Origin: Saprospiraceae bacterium | GTDB lineage: Bacteria; Bacteroidota; Bacteroidia; Chitinophagales; Saprospiraceae | Reading direction: 5' to 3' | Assembly: GCA_019187365.1 (NCBI GenBank) | Contig: JABARE010000015.1 | Location: forward strand, 81,980-145,979 | Length of the DNA stretch: 64,000 nucleotides | In this document: positions 1 through 9,308 of the stretch, one piece after another | How positions within the stretch are numbered: position 1 is the stretch's first letter | Layout of the letters: every line of letters starts with the position of its first letter | Notes under the pieces: generated by a model | The model's database searches: none | Told to the model about the DNA's origin: nothing | The model's input: the letters and a program-made list of their open reading frames with translations, nothing else | Translations under genes and position numbers: made by a program

Positions 1-2226
1 AGGGGTGAGGTACTGCAGCGTGTAAACGTAGACACCGCCGGGGAGGAGTTCGCCCAAATTGTTGCGGCGACCGTTCCAAGCCAGGTCCGGATCACCGGTT
101 GAAAAAAGCAGGCTTCCCCAGCGATCCCAGACGGCAAGCTCGAAATCCATCATGCCGAGGGTATAGCCAACACCCAGGAAGCCATCGTTCTTCGCGTCGC
201 CGTTTGGCGTAAAGGCATTTGGGAGAAAAAAGCTAACAATTGGCTCAACGTCAATGTATTGCGTCAAAGTATCCCGGCAACCGTTGGTACTCAGTGCAAT
301 GAGCTGCACCTGTTGAATGCCTGTATCCCGGAACGTGTACTCCAAGTCACTTTGGTTGAACTGTTCCGAACGGTTAATTTGCCAAATCCTGTTGTTGGAA
401 AATTGAGACTGGTCAGTGATCCGGACGATTGGGCTCAGGGAGTTTAGCCGGTCGGGATTCATTTCGAAGGCGGCTTTGGGCGACTGCGATACGTCGATCA
501 GCCCGGGGTAAATCCGGTCTGTTCTGCACCCAAGGGGGGAAACGACTTCAAGGTAAACCGAATAGTTTCCTGCATCATTAAAACGGTGACAGGGAGAAAT
601 CGCCGATGATCCGGATCCGTCCCCAAAATCCCAGGTGACTTTATAGGCTGTATCGATTGGAGACGAAAGGTTGCGGAAGCATACGTCGAGCGGCGAACAA
701 CCCGCATTGCGGTCCGGATCGACAATGAGCAATGGCGGAACGGGATAGTAGGGAATTTGCTTTTTAATGGAATCCTCGCACCCGTTCACATCTTTGACGC
801 GAAGAAGGATGTCCTTTCTGCCTGGTGTCGCAAATTGAAACAAGGGATCTGCAACCGTGCTGTTGCCCGAATTGGCGAAATTCCAGTTCCAGTTGAGTAT
901 CTGCCCCGACCCGGAACGGGACAAGTCTTCAAACGCTATGGGACCTGCCACGCATGTGTCGTATGCGTATTGGTAATCTGCCACGATTTCAGGGAAGGTA
1001 TTCACCAGCAAGTCCAGGGAATCGGAGCATTCGGTTCCTTCGTTGAGGACCATTTTTCCCGTGAAGCTCCCAATGTCCGGAAAACTAAATCGCGCATCCC
1101 GCGAAGTTTGCACCTGTTTTGTGCCCTGAACATCAAACTCCCAGCGGTATTTCCGGATAAATTTCACGTCGGTGCTGAGGTTTACAAAATCGACGTCGAG
1201 CGTTCCGCAAGCATTCACAACGAAAACTTTGCCCTGGATCGTCGAATCGGCCTGCACCTTTGCAAAGACCTGTGGTTCGCAAAATGCCACATTGAACTGG
1301 AAATCGCGTCGCGTCTCGGTGAGCAGCTCCCCGTTTCGGAATTCGCGTATGCAAACGCCAACGACGAATTGTCCCTGGACTCTTGGAGTTCCTGTAATCA
1401 TTCCCGTCACGGGGTCAATGGAAATGACCGGATCTCCTCCCATCGGGTTGATGGTCGAATACAGCGGAGCCCTGAAGTTCACAGGAACAAAAGGCGGCAG
1501 ACATGCCGACGGGTCTGGTGTAACGCCCGTGCAGGAATTTTTTCCGCCTTGTGAACCATCCTGCCCCCCTGCTGTCAGCGGATCACAGAATTCGTAAGTG
1601 ACAAGATCACCGTCGGCATCCACCGCCGAGTGATCGTAGGTCAATGCGCTGTTAACACAAATAACCACCGGTGGCAGGCCTTTAAAAACCGGGCTGTTGT
1701 TGCAGTTCTTTTGTGCAGCCGCAGTAATTTCTATTACAAAGGCCGCCCCGGCATCACCCGGCCGGATGATGTTGCTGATGGTTTCATTCCTGCAGCAGCG
1801 TTGGTAGGCGATGTAATAGGAGCCAGCATTCAACATGGGCAAAGGGCCGGTAATAAACTGGTAAACGGCATCCTGAACACAAACTCCCGGAGGAACGATG
1901 AGGCAAGGGTTGTTGGCGGTGGGATCGATATTTCGTATAGGGTTAAGGTAGCGTTGATCGACAATTTGTCTTACAAAACGAAAGCGACCGTCGATGGTTT
2001 TTTCATAGATTCCGAATTTGGCATCCGTATCATAGGCCGCTCCTTCCGGATTGCTGCAATCGCGGTACAAGTGCATGGTGATCCTGTAATTGACCAGGCG
2101 ATTGACCGTATCCGATAACAAACAAACATAAGACATGTCCCCCCCTACGATGTGCTTTGCTTTGACCGGGTTTGCGCACCAGACCAGGAGAAAACATGCT
2201 GCAAGTATTTTGAGGATCACGTTCAT
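1..2226 (-). CDS. PKD-domain surface protein with gliding-motility-associated C-terminal domain (3' end cut by window)
   Basis: An open frame runs leftward from an ATG at 2226 to the window edge without a stop, giving at least 742 residues. The first ~23 residues form a signal peptide ending near NPVKA. Residues ~385-600 hold PKD-like segments with the W-D/E-F-G-D-G type pattern (for example WDFGDGSG). The C-terminal part contains FLPNAFTPNGDAKNDG at about residues 667-682, the hallmark of the gliding-motility-associated C-terminal (CHU_C, T9SS type B) family, followed by NGRRNNLGELLPGGVYVY near the edge. Proteins of this kind are exported by T9SS and sit at the cell surface, often as adhesins. 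Only a few residues are probably missing. The substrate or partner is unknown. It is transcribed divergently from the Sua5-type gene. Confidence 0.85.
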   Translation of the reverse strand, partial: MNVILKILAACFLLVWCANPVKAKHIVGGDMSYVCLLSDTVNRLVNYRITMHLYRDCSNPEGAAYDTDAKFGIYEKTIDGRFRFVRQIVDQRYLNPIRNIDPTANNPCLIVPPGVCVQDAVYQFITGPLPMLNAGSYYIAYQRCCRNETISNIIRPGDAGAAFVIEITAAAQKNCNNSPVFKGLPPVVICVNSALTYDHSAVDADGDLVTYEFCDPLTAGGQDGSQGGKNSCTGVTPDPSACLPPFVPVNFRAPLYSTINPMGGDPVISIDPVTGMITGTPRVQGQFVVGVCIREFRNGELLTETRRDFQFNVAFCEPQVFAKVQADSTIQGKVFVVNACGTLDVDFVNLSTDVKFIRKYRWEFDVQGTKQVQTSRDARFSFPDIGSFTGKMVLNEGTECSDSLDLLVNTFPEIVADYQYAYDTCVAGPIAFEDLSRSGSGQILNWNWNFANSGNSTVADPLFQFATPGRKDILLRVKDVNGCEDSIKKQIPYYPVPPLLIVDPDRNAGCSPLDVCFRNLSSPIDTAYKVTWDFGDGSGSSAISPCHRFNDAGNYSVYLEVVSPLGCRTDRIYPGLIDVSQSPKAAFEMNPDRLNSLSPIVRITDQSQFSNNRIWQINRSEQFNQSDLEYTFRDTGIQQVQLIALSTNGCRDTLTQYIDVEPIVSFFLPNAFTPNGDAKNDGFLGVGYTLGMMDFELAVWDRWGSLLFSTGDPDLAWNGRRNNLGELLPGGVYVYTLQYLTP

Positions 2227-2327
2227 GCAATACAAGGGGGATAACAAAACATCGGTAGCAATGGTTATGTAAATTTACAGTCTCAACGCAAATTCGTTTA
2301 CGCCCATTGCCTCTGCCAACCCACCCA

Positions 2328-2903
2328 ATGATAGCTGTTTTCGAGGAAGAAGCCCAAATTTCTGCCGGACTTTTGCAAAAGGGCAAGATACTGGTTTATC
2401 CTACGGATACCATTTGGGGGATCGGTTGTTGCGTGCGTTTTCCTGAAAGCGTGGCTCGAATCTCCACGATAAAGGGTCGCGATCCCGGCAAATCGCCCAT
2501 CCTCCTGGTGGATTCCATCGCCATGCTCCACCGCTTTGTTCGTCGAATTCACCCCAGGATTGAGACCTTGCTCAGCCACCACATACGCCCCCTCACGGTC
2601 GTTTATCCGGATCCGCAAAACCTACCGGACGACGTTCTGGCAGAAGATGGGTCGGTGGCCCTCCGCATCTGCTTTGACCCTTTTTGTCGGCGGGTCATCC
2701 AATTACTGGATGACTGCCTGCTTTCAACCTCTGCGAATTTTTCGAACCAGCCTTCACCTACTCATTTCGGAGAGATCCCGAAGACCTTGCTGGAACAGGC
2801 AGATTATGTTGTGCACTATCGACAGGACGAACGGGAGTCTGGCCAAGCCAGCACCCTGATCCGTTACAATCACGCCGGAAACATCGAAGTCCTCAGACCC
2901 TGA
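2328..2903 (+). CDS. L-threonylcarbamoyladenylate synthase (Sua5/YciO/YrdC family)
   Basis: The 191-residue product carries the YrdC-fold signature: KGKILVYPTDTIWGIGC near the N-terminus, then IKGRDPGKSPILLVDS and LLSTSANFSNQP towards the C-terminus. Family members make threonylcarbamoyl-AMP from threonine, bicarbonate and ATP, the first step of the t6A37 modification of ANN-decoding tRNAs, in the cytoplasm. Length fits the short YrdC form without the extra Sua5 domain. I chose the ATG at 2328; an in-frame TTG lies seven codons upstream and is less likely. The gene is divergent from the surface-protein gene on its left and converges on the S41 protease gene on its right. Confidence 0.88.
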   Translation: MIAVFEEEAQISAGLLQKGKILVYPTDTIWGIGCCVRFPESVARISTIKGRDPGKSPILLVDSIAMLHRFVRRIHPRIETLLSHHIRPLTVVYPDPQNLPDDVLAEDGSVALRICFDPFCRRVIQLLDDCLLSTSANFSNQPSPTHFGEIPKTLLEQADYVVHYRQDERESGQASTLIRYNHAGNIEVLRP

Positions 2904-2984
2904 GTAGATGTCAGGTGGAGGGCTTCAGGGTTCCCTTTGCCCTTACCAGCACAAAGCAGGTCTTGGGCACCATTGCAAGAGAAA

Positions 2985-4514
2985 TTACAGCTTCGGCTGT
3001 TTCAACAGGCTCATTGCCGCCTTCACAACCGGGTCCCTCTCAAGACGGGCTGATTGCTCCGATTCCCTACCGAAAAGCCATCGACAGAGTCTGTAGCGAA
3101 ACCTGGTTTCAAAATGGGTGTATTTCAGATCCTGTTGTATGGTAGGATCCAATTGTTCGTATGCGGTGAGGATGCGGTCTCCAATGCGTTTATCTGCGAA
3201 AATTTTATTGATGTCGTTGCGAACCAGGTATTGAAAGAAGGAGAAGCCCCGGGCCACCTCGGCATCGATCGCTTTTTGAACTTCCACAGACAAGACTTCG
3301 TCAGGATTGGCGGGAAGAAGTGTACTATCCGGAACCAGCCGGGCGCCCGACTTTTGTTGAAACCCGGGGTTTGAGTGTGCATCCCCAACCGACGCAGTAT
3401 CCCTATGGCCCTGTTCGTAATCCGGTTTGCGGGAGACCAGGTAACGGCTTACGGGGATCACAATCGCCGAACCGTCACCCAGCCGAAAGGTTTCCAGAAC
3501 GGCATCCTTTCCGTAGGTGGTATCGCCGACGATCACGGCTCCGCGCCTCCGTCGCAAGACCTGGGCAAATAACTCTGCTGCAGAGGCCGTCACACTGTCG
3601 GTTAGCACGGCGATCCGGTCAAGTTCAAAAAAAGCATTTCCCAGCGACAGGTATTCGCGCTCGCCAGCGTGGAAGCCGCGCGTTAAGAAGAGCAATTCCC
3701 CCTTGTTCTTTACAAACTGGTTGAGTATAGATGCCGCCTCGCCAACCATTCCACCGCGGTTTCCCCTCAGGTCGATTACAATATTTTGTCTGCCGCGACT
3801 GGAGACGCATGCTTCAAGCGCCTGCATGAATTCGCGGTAAACACCCTTGGTAAAAAGCCTGACTGCGAGATAACAGGTGGCTTCATCCAGGGGAAATGCA
3901 TTGCTCAAAGAGGGTTGCTGTTGTTCTTCAAAACGAAGAATTCTCACCTCATTCCCTGCACGTTTGTGATCAGCGAGGCGAAACACGATTGAATCGCGCT
4001 TGGCTTTGGCGATTTCGTCTAAACGGCTGGCTATCGCATCAAAGGCAAAAGGTGCCTCCCACCCGTCAAGCCGGTCAAACTGGTCGCCGTTGCGGATGCC
4101 GAGTTTGGCCGCAGGCCCGTCCGGACTCACGTTGAGTGCGTATAGATTTGAATCGACGAGCAGGAGTTCCATACCAACGGAGGATACCTTTCCAGACAGA
4201 ATGTTGCCATAGACTAACATCTGTTCGGAGCTGAGGTATTCCGCATAAGGGTTGAGCTGGGTCACGTAGGATGAAATGGCATTATCTACCTGTTGGGAAA
4301 GGTTTACTGAGTCTGCGTAGTGGGCCTGAACGTAAGAAACCACATCCTGGATCTTCTGCCCCTGATCGGCGGGTAGCGGCGTAGAACTCCTGACCGGTTC
4401 ACCCGGGTACTGGGGAACGCGCACTTTGAGCCCTGCCCAAAAACCCATACTGGCGACAATGCCCAGTAACAAGGGTTGCCACATACGGTAGCGGGCTAAC
4501 TGTTCCGGTGACAT
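2985..4514 (-). CDS. S41 family C-terminal processing peptidase (CtpA/Prc-like)
   Basis: About 509 residues. A single N-terminal membrane segment (QPLLLGIVASMGFWAGL) suggests an anchored periplasmic protease. A PDZ domain spans roughly residues 110-185 (GPAAKLGIRNGDQF) and is followed by the S41 core: IDLRGNRGGMVGEA near 250, then TASAAELF and VGDTTYGKD. Counted from the upstream TTG at 4526, the Ser of TASAA is residue 315 and the Lys of TYGK is residue 340; the 25-residue spacing is that of the CtpA/Prc Ser-Lys dyad, so it looks catalytically intact. The usual GKG after the lysine motif is GKD here. TTG 4526 overlaps the GAPDH stop in a TTGA arrangement; ATG 4514 is the more conventional start. 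It lies directly downstream of the long GAPDH gene and is probably co-transcribed. The substrate is unknown. Confidence 0.88.
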   Translation of the reverse strand: MSPEQLARYRMWQPLLLGIVASMGFWAGLKVRVPQYPGEPVRSSTPLPADQGQKIQDVVSYVQAHYADSVNLSQQVDNAISSYVTQLNPYAEYLSSEQMLVYGNILSGKVSSVGMELLLVDSNLYALNVSPDGPAAKLGIRNGDQFDRLDGWEAPFAFDAIASRLDEIAKAKRDSIVFRLADHKRAGNEVRILRFEEQQQPSLSNAFPLDEATCYLAVRLFTKGVYREFMQALEACVSSRGRQNIVIDLRGNRGGMVGEAASILNQFVKNKGELLFLTRGFHAGEREYLSLGNAFFELDRIAVLTDSVTASAAELFAQVLRRRRGAVIVGDTTYGKDAVLETFRLGDGSAIVIPVSRYLVSRKPDYEQGHRDTASVGDAHSNPGFQQKSGARLVPDSTLLPANPDEVLSVEVQKAIDAEVARGFSFFQYLVRNDINKIFADKRIGDRILTAYEQLDPTIQQDLKYTHFETRFRYRLCRWLFGRESEQSARLERDPVVKAAMSLLKQPKL

Positions 4515-4522
4515 GGGGCCGG

Positions 4523-5992
4523 TCAATAATAAGTGTACCTGCGCACTTTGGCGACGTACTTGGCGAGCCGGACGACCTGGCAGGCATAACCAAATTCATT
4601 GTCGTACCAGGCGTAAATCGTTACGGTGCGACCATCAGCCGAAAGAATGGTGGATGGTGCGTCGACAACGCATGCGCAACTCGTGCCTACCGCATTGCTC
4701 GATACGTATTCGTTTGATGTGGAGTATTGGACCTGTTCGACGAGCTCACCGTGAAGACTTGCTCCCCGAAGTTGGGCAAGAACGGCATCGAGGGTCACTT
4801 CCGAATTCAGACTCAGGTTTAGAATGGCCAGGGATACATTGGGTACCGGGACGCGCACGGCATTGCCGGTCAGCCTGCCTTTTAGATGGGGCAACACCTT
4901 CGCCACTGCACTTGCTGCCCCAGTACTCGTGATGACCATATTGATCGGAGCTCCGCGTCCTCTTCGTGGCTTGCGGTGAAAATTGTCGAGCAGGTTTTGG
5001 TCGGAAGTATATGCATGGACCGTTTCAATATGTCCTTTTTGAAGACCAAACTGCTCGTCTATGACCTTGATAATCGGAACGATGGCATTGGTCGTACAGG
5101 ACGCTGCGCAGACGATTTTCTCATCGTCGTAATTCACGGCGCCGTGGTTTACGCCCACGACGATGTTGGGAATGTCCTTGCCGGGGGCGGTTAAAATGAT
5201 TTCAGAGATGCCCGGACGCAAGTGGACGCTCAATTTTTCACGGGTATCGAACAAGCCGGTATTGTCGATCAGCAGCGCATTGGAGATGCCATAGGCCAAA
5301 TAATCAACGGAAGATGGATGGTCGGCGAAAATGATGCGAATCCGGTTTCCATTGACGATTGCCTCGGTTCCGTCCTGACTCACTTCGATAGCACCCGGGA
5401 AATTTCCGTGAATGGAATCCGTCTCGAGTAAAGCCAGTCTTTTGAGAACTTCCTCACGGGCATCTTTCATCCCTGCCCGGACGACGATGGCCTTTAAACG
5501 AAGCTGTTCTCCGCTCCCGGTTTCGGCAATCAGTCGGCGTGCTACCAAGCGGCCGATCCGGCCAAAGCCAAACAGCACAACGTCGCGTGGCTCAACACTT
5601 CCATTGACATTCCTCCCCGCTCCTGCCAGCCTCGATCCGATAAATGCCTCCAAATTCTGAAATCCCCCGTGGTTGGTCTCCCATTCCGAGGCCAGTTTTC
5701 CGATATCGATGCGCGCCGGTCCCAACCAGTCGGCCTTTTGTATGGTGCGGCATATTTCAAGGCTGACCGATATATCCAGAGGTTTGTCGATGTAATTTTT
5801 GGCAAAGAGGTGGTCGCCGATGATCTGGCTGGGGCGTGCGTCGTATAGCGCTTTGCGAAAGAGTACTAGCTCTATGCCGCGGTCAAATCGCAGCTCCCCG
5901 ACGATCTTCGACAACTCCAATGCTGCTTTCTCCTTGAAACGCCATTCAACGAGTTCGGCATCCGTAGATAAATTCAGGCTTTGAAGATTCAT
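4523..5992 (-). CDS. glyceraldehyde-3-phosphate dehydrogenase, long form with N-terminal extension
   Basis: 489 residues, against ~335 for a standard GAPDH. The first ~135 residues precede the Rossmann start VLFGFGRIGRLV (about residues 139-150) and match no second enzyme I recognise. The catalytic core has AASCTTNAI with Cys at about residue 299, HAYTSDQ, TSTGAASAV and WYDNEFGYA, so the active site and NAD-binding elements are present. Long GAPDHs of this sort are known in Bacteroidota. The enzyme interconverts glyceraldehyde-3-phosphate and 1,3-bisphosphoglycerate. A standard GAPDH followed by PGK lies at 16.7 kb, so the two paralogues may serve opposite directions (glycolytic versus gluconeogenic); that division is inference. 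Followed almost without gap by the S41 protease gene. Confidence 0.9.
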   Translation of the reverse strand: MNLQSLNLSTDAELVEWRFKEKAALELSKIVGELRFDRGIELVLFRKALYDARPSQIIGDHLFAKNYIDKPLDISVSLEICRTIQKADWLGPARIDIGKLASEWETNHGGFQNLEAFIGSRLAGAGRNVNGSVEPRDVVLFGFGRIGRLVARRLIAETGSGEQLRLKAIVVRAGMKDAREEVLKRLALLETDSIHGNFPGAIEVSQDGTEAIVNGNRIRIIFADHPSSVDYLAYGISNALLIDNTGLFDTREKLSVHLRPGISEIILTAPGKDIPNIVVGVNHGAVNYDDEKIVCAASCTTNAIVPIIKVIDEQFGLQKGHIETVHAYTSDQNLLDNFHRKPRRGRGAPINMVITSTGAASAVAKVLPHLKGRLTGNAVRVPVPNVSLAILNLSLNSEVTLDAVLAQLRGASLHGELVEQVQYSTSNEYVSSNAVGTSCACVVDAPSTILSADGRTVTIYAWYDNEFGYACQVVRLAKYVAKVRRYTYY

Positions 5993-6052
5993 ATGGAAAT
6001 TTTCGCAAATGTCTTAAAAAGCCCGCGGCTGACAAAAGCCGGTATCTAAAAA

Positions 6053-6919
6053 TCAGCCGAGGTATTGTTTGAGCAGTTTGCTTCTGGAGGCCGAACGCAA
6101 TTTATTGATGGCCTTATCCTTGATCTGGCGAACGCGCTCGCGGGTCAACCCAAATTTGTCACCGATGTCTTCCAGGGACTCGGGATGCTCCACGCCAATG
6201 CCGAAATACAGTTTGATGACATCTGCCTGACGGTCGGTGAGGGTGCCCAGCGCACGTTCGATTTCCATTCGCAACGAGTCCTTAAACTCCAATTTGGCAT
6301 CTGTTGCAGGAGTGCTGTCATTCTCCAGTACGTCGATGAGGGAGTTGTCCTCCCCTTCTACAAAAGGTGCGTCGATGCTCACGTGGCGTGCTGCTACCCC
6401 CATGGTCGTCTCTACTTCTTCGGTAGGAATTTCGAGCACCGTGGCGAGTTCCTCTGCCGAAGGCTCTCTTTCAAATTCCTGCTCGAGCTCTGAAAAAGCA
6501 CGATTGATCTTGTTCAAGGACCCGACCTTGTTGAGGGGGAGACGCACGATGCGGGATTGCTCGGCGAGGGCTTGCAGTATAGACTGGCGGATCCACCACA
6601 CGGCGTAGGAAATAAATTTAAATCCCCTGGTTTCGTCAAAGCGCTGTGCCGCTTTGATCAATCCGAGGTTTCCTTCGTTGATGAGGTCAGAAAGCGACAA
6701 ACCCTGGTTTTGATATTGCTTGGCCACCGAAACGACAAACCTGAGGTTTGCTTTCGTCAGCCTTTCGAGGGCACCCTGATCACCTTGTTTGATCTTTTTT
6801 GCGAGATCCACCTCCTCCTCCGGAGTCAACAAATCGACCTTGCCAATCTCCTGAAGGTACTTTTCCAGGGACTGACTCTCCCGATTGGTGATCGATTTTG
6901 TAATTTTTAGTTGCCTCAT
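6053..6919 (-). CDS. rpoD: RNA polymerase primary sigma factor RpoD/SigA (short Bacteroidota type)
   Basis: 288 residues, beginning [15 protein letters not shown] and lacking region 1.1. Region 1.2 is [16 protein letters not shown], region 2 includes [31 protein letters not shown] and the -10 recognition stretch [16 protein letters not shown], region 3 follows with [16 protein letters not shown], and region 4 ends in [20 protein letters not shown], the -35/-33 helix-turn-helix. This is the housekeeping sigma factor of the phylum, which recognises the divergent TTTG / TAnnTTTG promoters also visible in this window. It is monocistronic as far as can be seen, with ~234 bp of AT-rich DNA before the next gene. 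Confidence 0.95.
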   Translation of the reverse strand: MRQLKITKSITNRESQSLEKYLQEIGKVDLLTPEEEVDLAKKIKQGDQGALERLTKANLRFVVSVAKQYQNQGLSLSDLINEGNLGLIKAAQRFDETRGFKFISYAVWWIRQSILQALAEQSRIVRLPLNKVGSLNKINRAFSELEQEFEREPSAEELATVLEIPTEEVETTMGVAARHVSIDAPFVEGEDNSLIDVLENDSTPATDAKLEFKDSLRMEIERALGTLTDRQADVIKLYFGIGVEHPESLEDIGDKFGLTRERVRQIKDKAINKLRSASRSKLLKQYLG

Positions 6920-7153
6920 CGAGCGGTATTTATATTGTAATTATTTACTAACCAAGGGATTGCATGAAATAAAAGCCATCTCTCCACAATGGAGTGCGAA
7001 AATAATGCCATCCAAAAACAAGAACGGTCCAAATAGACTTAATGATTTGTAAATAAAAAAAGTTCAGCAATTTGCAAAAAAATATTCAAACAATTTTAAT
7101 ATTGCCGCCCCATGTCCAGCGCTACGCAACCAATCCTCAGTTAAAGTATACCA

Positions 7154-7528
7154 ATGGCGAGAGTTCAGATCCAGATCGATTTCATGTTTAAATCATCGCC
7201 GGCTACGGTGTACATTTTCGTTACCCAGCCTACGTGCATGGTTCGATGGTTTTGCGACCGCGTCGATAACATTGGCGACCGTTATTACTTCGATTGGGAA
7301 GGCGACCACGAAGAGGCAACCCTGTCGGTCGATATCGAAGAAGAACTCGTTAAATACGATTGGCTTGAACGCGAAGGTGAGTTCCTGCAGTTCCGCATCT
7401 ACAAGACCGACATCACCAATGAAACCATACTCGAAGTCACCGACTTTTGCGACGACGACGAAGTAAAAGAGCAGCGCGATCTTTGGGAAGAATACATCAA
7501 AAAATTGAAAAATTCCTGCGGAGGTTAG
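7154..7528 (+). CDS. START-like / SRPBCC-fold protein
   Basis: 124 residues and very acidic, with no signal peptide. The N-terminal VQIQIDFMFKSSPATVYIFVTQP and the central DNIGDRYYFDWEGDHEEATL resemble small START-like (AHSA1-type) domain proteins that are widespread and single-copy in Bacteroidota. The fold normally encloses a hydrophobic ligand, but no ligand or role is established for this subgroup. The protein ends in an acidic, lysine-containing helix (EQRDLWEEYIKKLK). It lies divergent from rpoD and converges on the methyltransferase gene. The function is unassigned; the family call rests on the overall pattern and length. Confidence 0.75.
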   Translation: MARVQIQIDFMFKSSPATVYIFVTQPTCMVRWFCDRVDNIGDRYYFDWEGDHEEATLSVDIEEELVKYDWLEREGEFLQFRIYKTDITNETILEVTDFCDDDEVKEQRDLWEEYIKKLKNSCGG

Positions 7529-7554
7529 GCCCAACCGGGTTGCTGCTCAAGCTT

Positions 7555-8358
7555 TTAACGTGATCTTTCGGCTTGAACGAGGTAATATGCAGCCGTGCAA
7601 TAAAAATTCCGAATCCAGGGCATATTGGCCAATGGTGAAGGGACTAGACGCGGGTGGATGCCAAATTTATACGCGTAGATCGGGTTGGTGAGGAACAATC
7701 TGCGACCGGATTGCTCCATTCCAGCTTTGATGAGGATGGCTTCAAAGCGCTCGATGCTCAGGCCGGTGGCGGCAATCTCCATCAATTCTTCTACAACTTC
7801 ATTCGCTTCTCCGGCAGATTCCAGAATAACCCTGTACAGGTTTCGCGGAAGAAGATGCAGCCATGGAATGCGACTCACCAAGCGGGAACGGGCCATTTGC
7901 TGGTGGCCCCCAAAAGGCATTTGCCAGGGGGGGAATCCAAAAAAGATGTGTCCGCCGGGATTGAGTAAAGTTTTCAATTTCACCAGGAACTTTTCCTGAT
8001 CCGGAATGTGCTCGATGACATCTTTCAGGATGATCCAATCGAAACGCCTTTCTCCCGGAAAATCGGCGGCATAGGCGAATACATCTCCGGCATGGAGCTC
8101 AATTTCTGGCTCGTCGAACCCGCTTTGGTGAAATTGTCTGGCCCATTCAATCCTCGAGGCATTGAGGTCGACTCCGGTGCAAGGCATTCCACGCTCGCGG
8201 AACGCTTTTAATACTCCAGCTTCAGCACATCCGATCTCCAGGACATGCTGACCGGGCGCAAGGGCATGGTGCGATTCTATAAAGGGAATGATGAAGTCAC
8301 GTGCAGTGCGATACTGCATGTCAAAATACCTCTCCTTGTCACGGTGGTATTCAAACAT
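7555..8358 (-). CDS. class I SAM-dependent methyltransferase
   Basis: 267 residues. Motif I of the class I fold is HVLEIGCAEAGVLKAF (residues ~38-53), followed by the acidic strand-2 end CTGVDLNASRIEWA, ELHAGDVFAYA and the strand-4 region FDWIILKDVIEHIPDQEKFL. These support SAM binding. The region after ~150 (GHIFFGFPPWQMPFGGHQQM) is typical of UbiE/Coq5-like and glycan-associated methyltransferases, but the acceptor cannot be named. It starts 3 bp after the stop of the enoyl-CoA hydratase gene, so the two are almost certainly one transcription unit, although no shared pathway is obvious. Confidence 0.82.
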   Translation of the reverse strand: MFEYHRDKERYFDMQYRTARDFIIPFIESHHALAPGQHVLEIGCAEAGVLKAFRERGMPCTGVDLNASRIEWARQFHQSGFDEPEIELHAGDVFAYAADFPGERRFDWIILKDVIEHIPDQEKFLVKLKTLLNPGGHIFFGFPPWQMPFGGHQQMARSRLVSRIPWLHLLPRNLYRVILESAGEANEVVEELMEIAATGLSIERFEAILIKAGMEQSGRRLFLTNPIYAYKFGIHPRLVPSPLANMPWIRNFYCTAAYYLVQAERSR

Positions 8359-8361
8359 GGT

Positions 8362-9138
8362 TCACACTCCGGTGAAGTCGGGTTTGCGCTTGTTGAGAAA
8401 GGCGTCAACTCCTTCCTGAGCATCCCGGGTAACCATGAGGTTGCCAAAAGAATCCAGCTCCCCTTCGTACCCCGGCATCTCGTAATCAAAATAAGAATTG
8501 ACGATTTTGATCACCTTCTGAATGGCGAGTGGAGCCTTTTTTGAGATTTTCACAATGATCTCGCGGGATTTCTCAAGCACCTTGCCTGGCTCAACAACGT
8601 GATTGACCAGCCCGAGCCGGTAGGCCTCCTCTGCTGCAATCATGTCGCCGGTCATCAACATTTCGATGGCTTTCCCCTTCCCAATGTAATGGACAAGCCG
8701 TTGGGTGCCACCGTAACCGGGAATGAGGCCGAGGTTGACTTCCGGCTGGCCAAAAAAAGCGTTGGTCGAAGCGACCCGGATGTGGCATGCCATGGCGAGT
8801 TCACAGCCGCCCCCCAGGGCAAAGCCATTTACGGCGGCAATGACCGGAATGTTGAGCTTTTCGATCTCTGAAAACAGGGCTTGGCCTTTGCGCCCCAGCG
8901 CAATGGCTTCCTTGCGGCTCAGTCCTACAAACTCCGAGATGTCTGCGCCGGCAACAAAGGACTTAGGGCCGGCGCCTGTTATGATGAGCCCCTTAATGTT
9001 TTCGCTGTTGCGTTCGACTTCGTCAACTGCCTGGTACAGGTCGTCGATTACGTCGTGGTTCAGGGCATTCATCGTTTGCTCCCTGTTGATGGTCAGAGTG
9101 CAAATGCCCTCTTCGAGTTGGTAAATTACCTCTTTCAT
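8362..9138 (-). CDS. enoyl-CoA hydratase/isomerase (crotonase family)
   Basis: 258 residues from ATG 9138; an in-frame alternative start lies seven codons upstream. The oxyanion-hole segments are FVAGADISEF and AVNGFALGGGCELAMA. Both catalytic glutamates of the hydratases are present, one in GGGCE and one in QPEVNLGLIPGYGGTQRL, so this is probably a true hydratase acting on short-chain (crotonyl-like) enoyl-CoA in beta-oxidation or a butyrate-type pathway. The C-terminal VDAFLNKRKPDFTG is standard. A good -7 element for this strand (TATATTTG, 9157-9164) lies about 20 bp upstream. The methyltransferase gene follows in the same operon. Confidence 0.9.
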   Translation of the reverse strand: MKEVIYQLEEGICTLTINREQTMNALNHDVIDDLYQAVDEVERNSENIKGLIITGAGPKSFVAGADISEFVGLSRKEAIALGRKGQALFSEIEKLNIPVIAAVNGFALGGGCELAMACHIRVASTNAFFGQPEVNLGLIPGYGGTQRLVHYIGKGKAIEMLMTGDMIAAEEAYRLGLVNHVVEPGKVLEKSREIIVKISKKAPLAIQKVIKIVNSYFDYEMPGYEGELDSFGNLMVTRDAQEGVDAFLNKRKPDFTGV

Positions 9139-9251
9139 GGCCCGCCAAATGAGCCGCAAATATATTCCAAAGCCTCGTTTCGCGAGGTTGAATCCCCAAA
9201 TGACTGGAAATGTTTGGCTTCTGAGGACATTTAGGCTGCTTAAACGTTAAA

Positions 9252-9285
9252 TTTGACAAAGTCCACTTAGGTAAAGCTATTTTTG
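9252..9285 (+). promoter_or_regulatory. Bacteroidota-type promoter (TTTG-N22-TATTTTTG)
   Basis: TTTG at 9252-9255 and TATTTTTG at 9278-9285 match the -33/-7 elements of the phylum with a 22-bp spacer, slightly longer than the 19-bp optimum. It lies 23 bp before the ATG of the choice-of-anchor-B gene. Confidence 0.55.
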
Positions 9286-9308
9286 CCCGAATTTTTCAAC
9301 ACCAATAT

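Noticed and set aside
757..1554. 265-codon plus-strand open frame
   Set aside because: Antisense to the PKD/CHU_C surface protein, whose minus-strand frame is continuous and domain-bearing.
4514..4526. TTG start of the S41 protease overlapping the GAPDH stop
   Set aside because: ATG 4514 is four codons in and more conventional; the TTG is kept only as an alternative.
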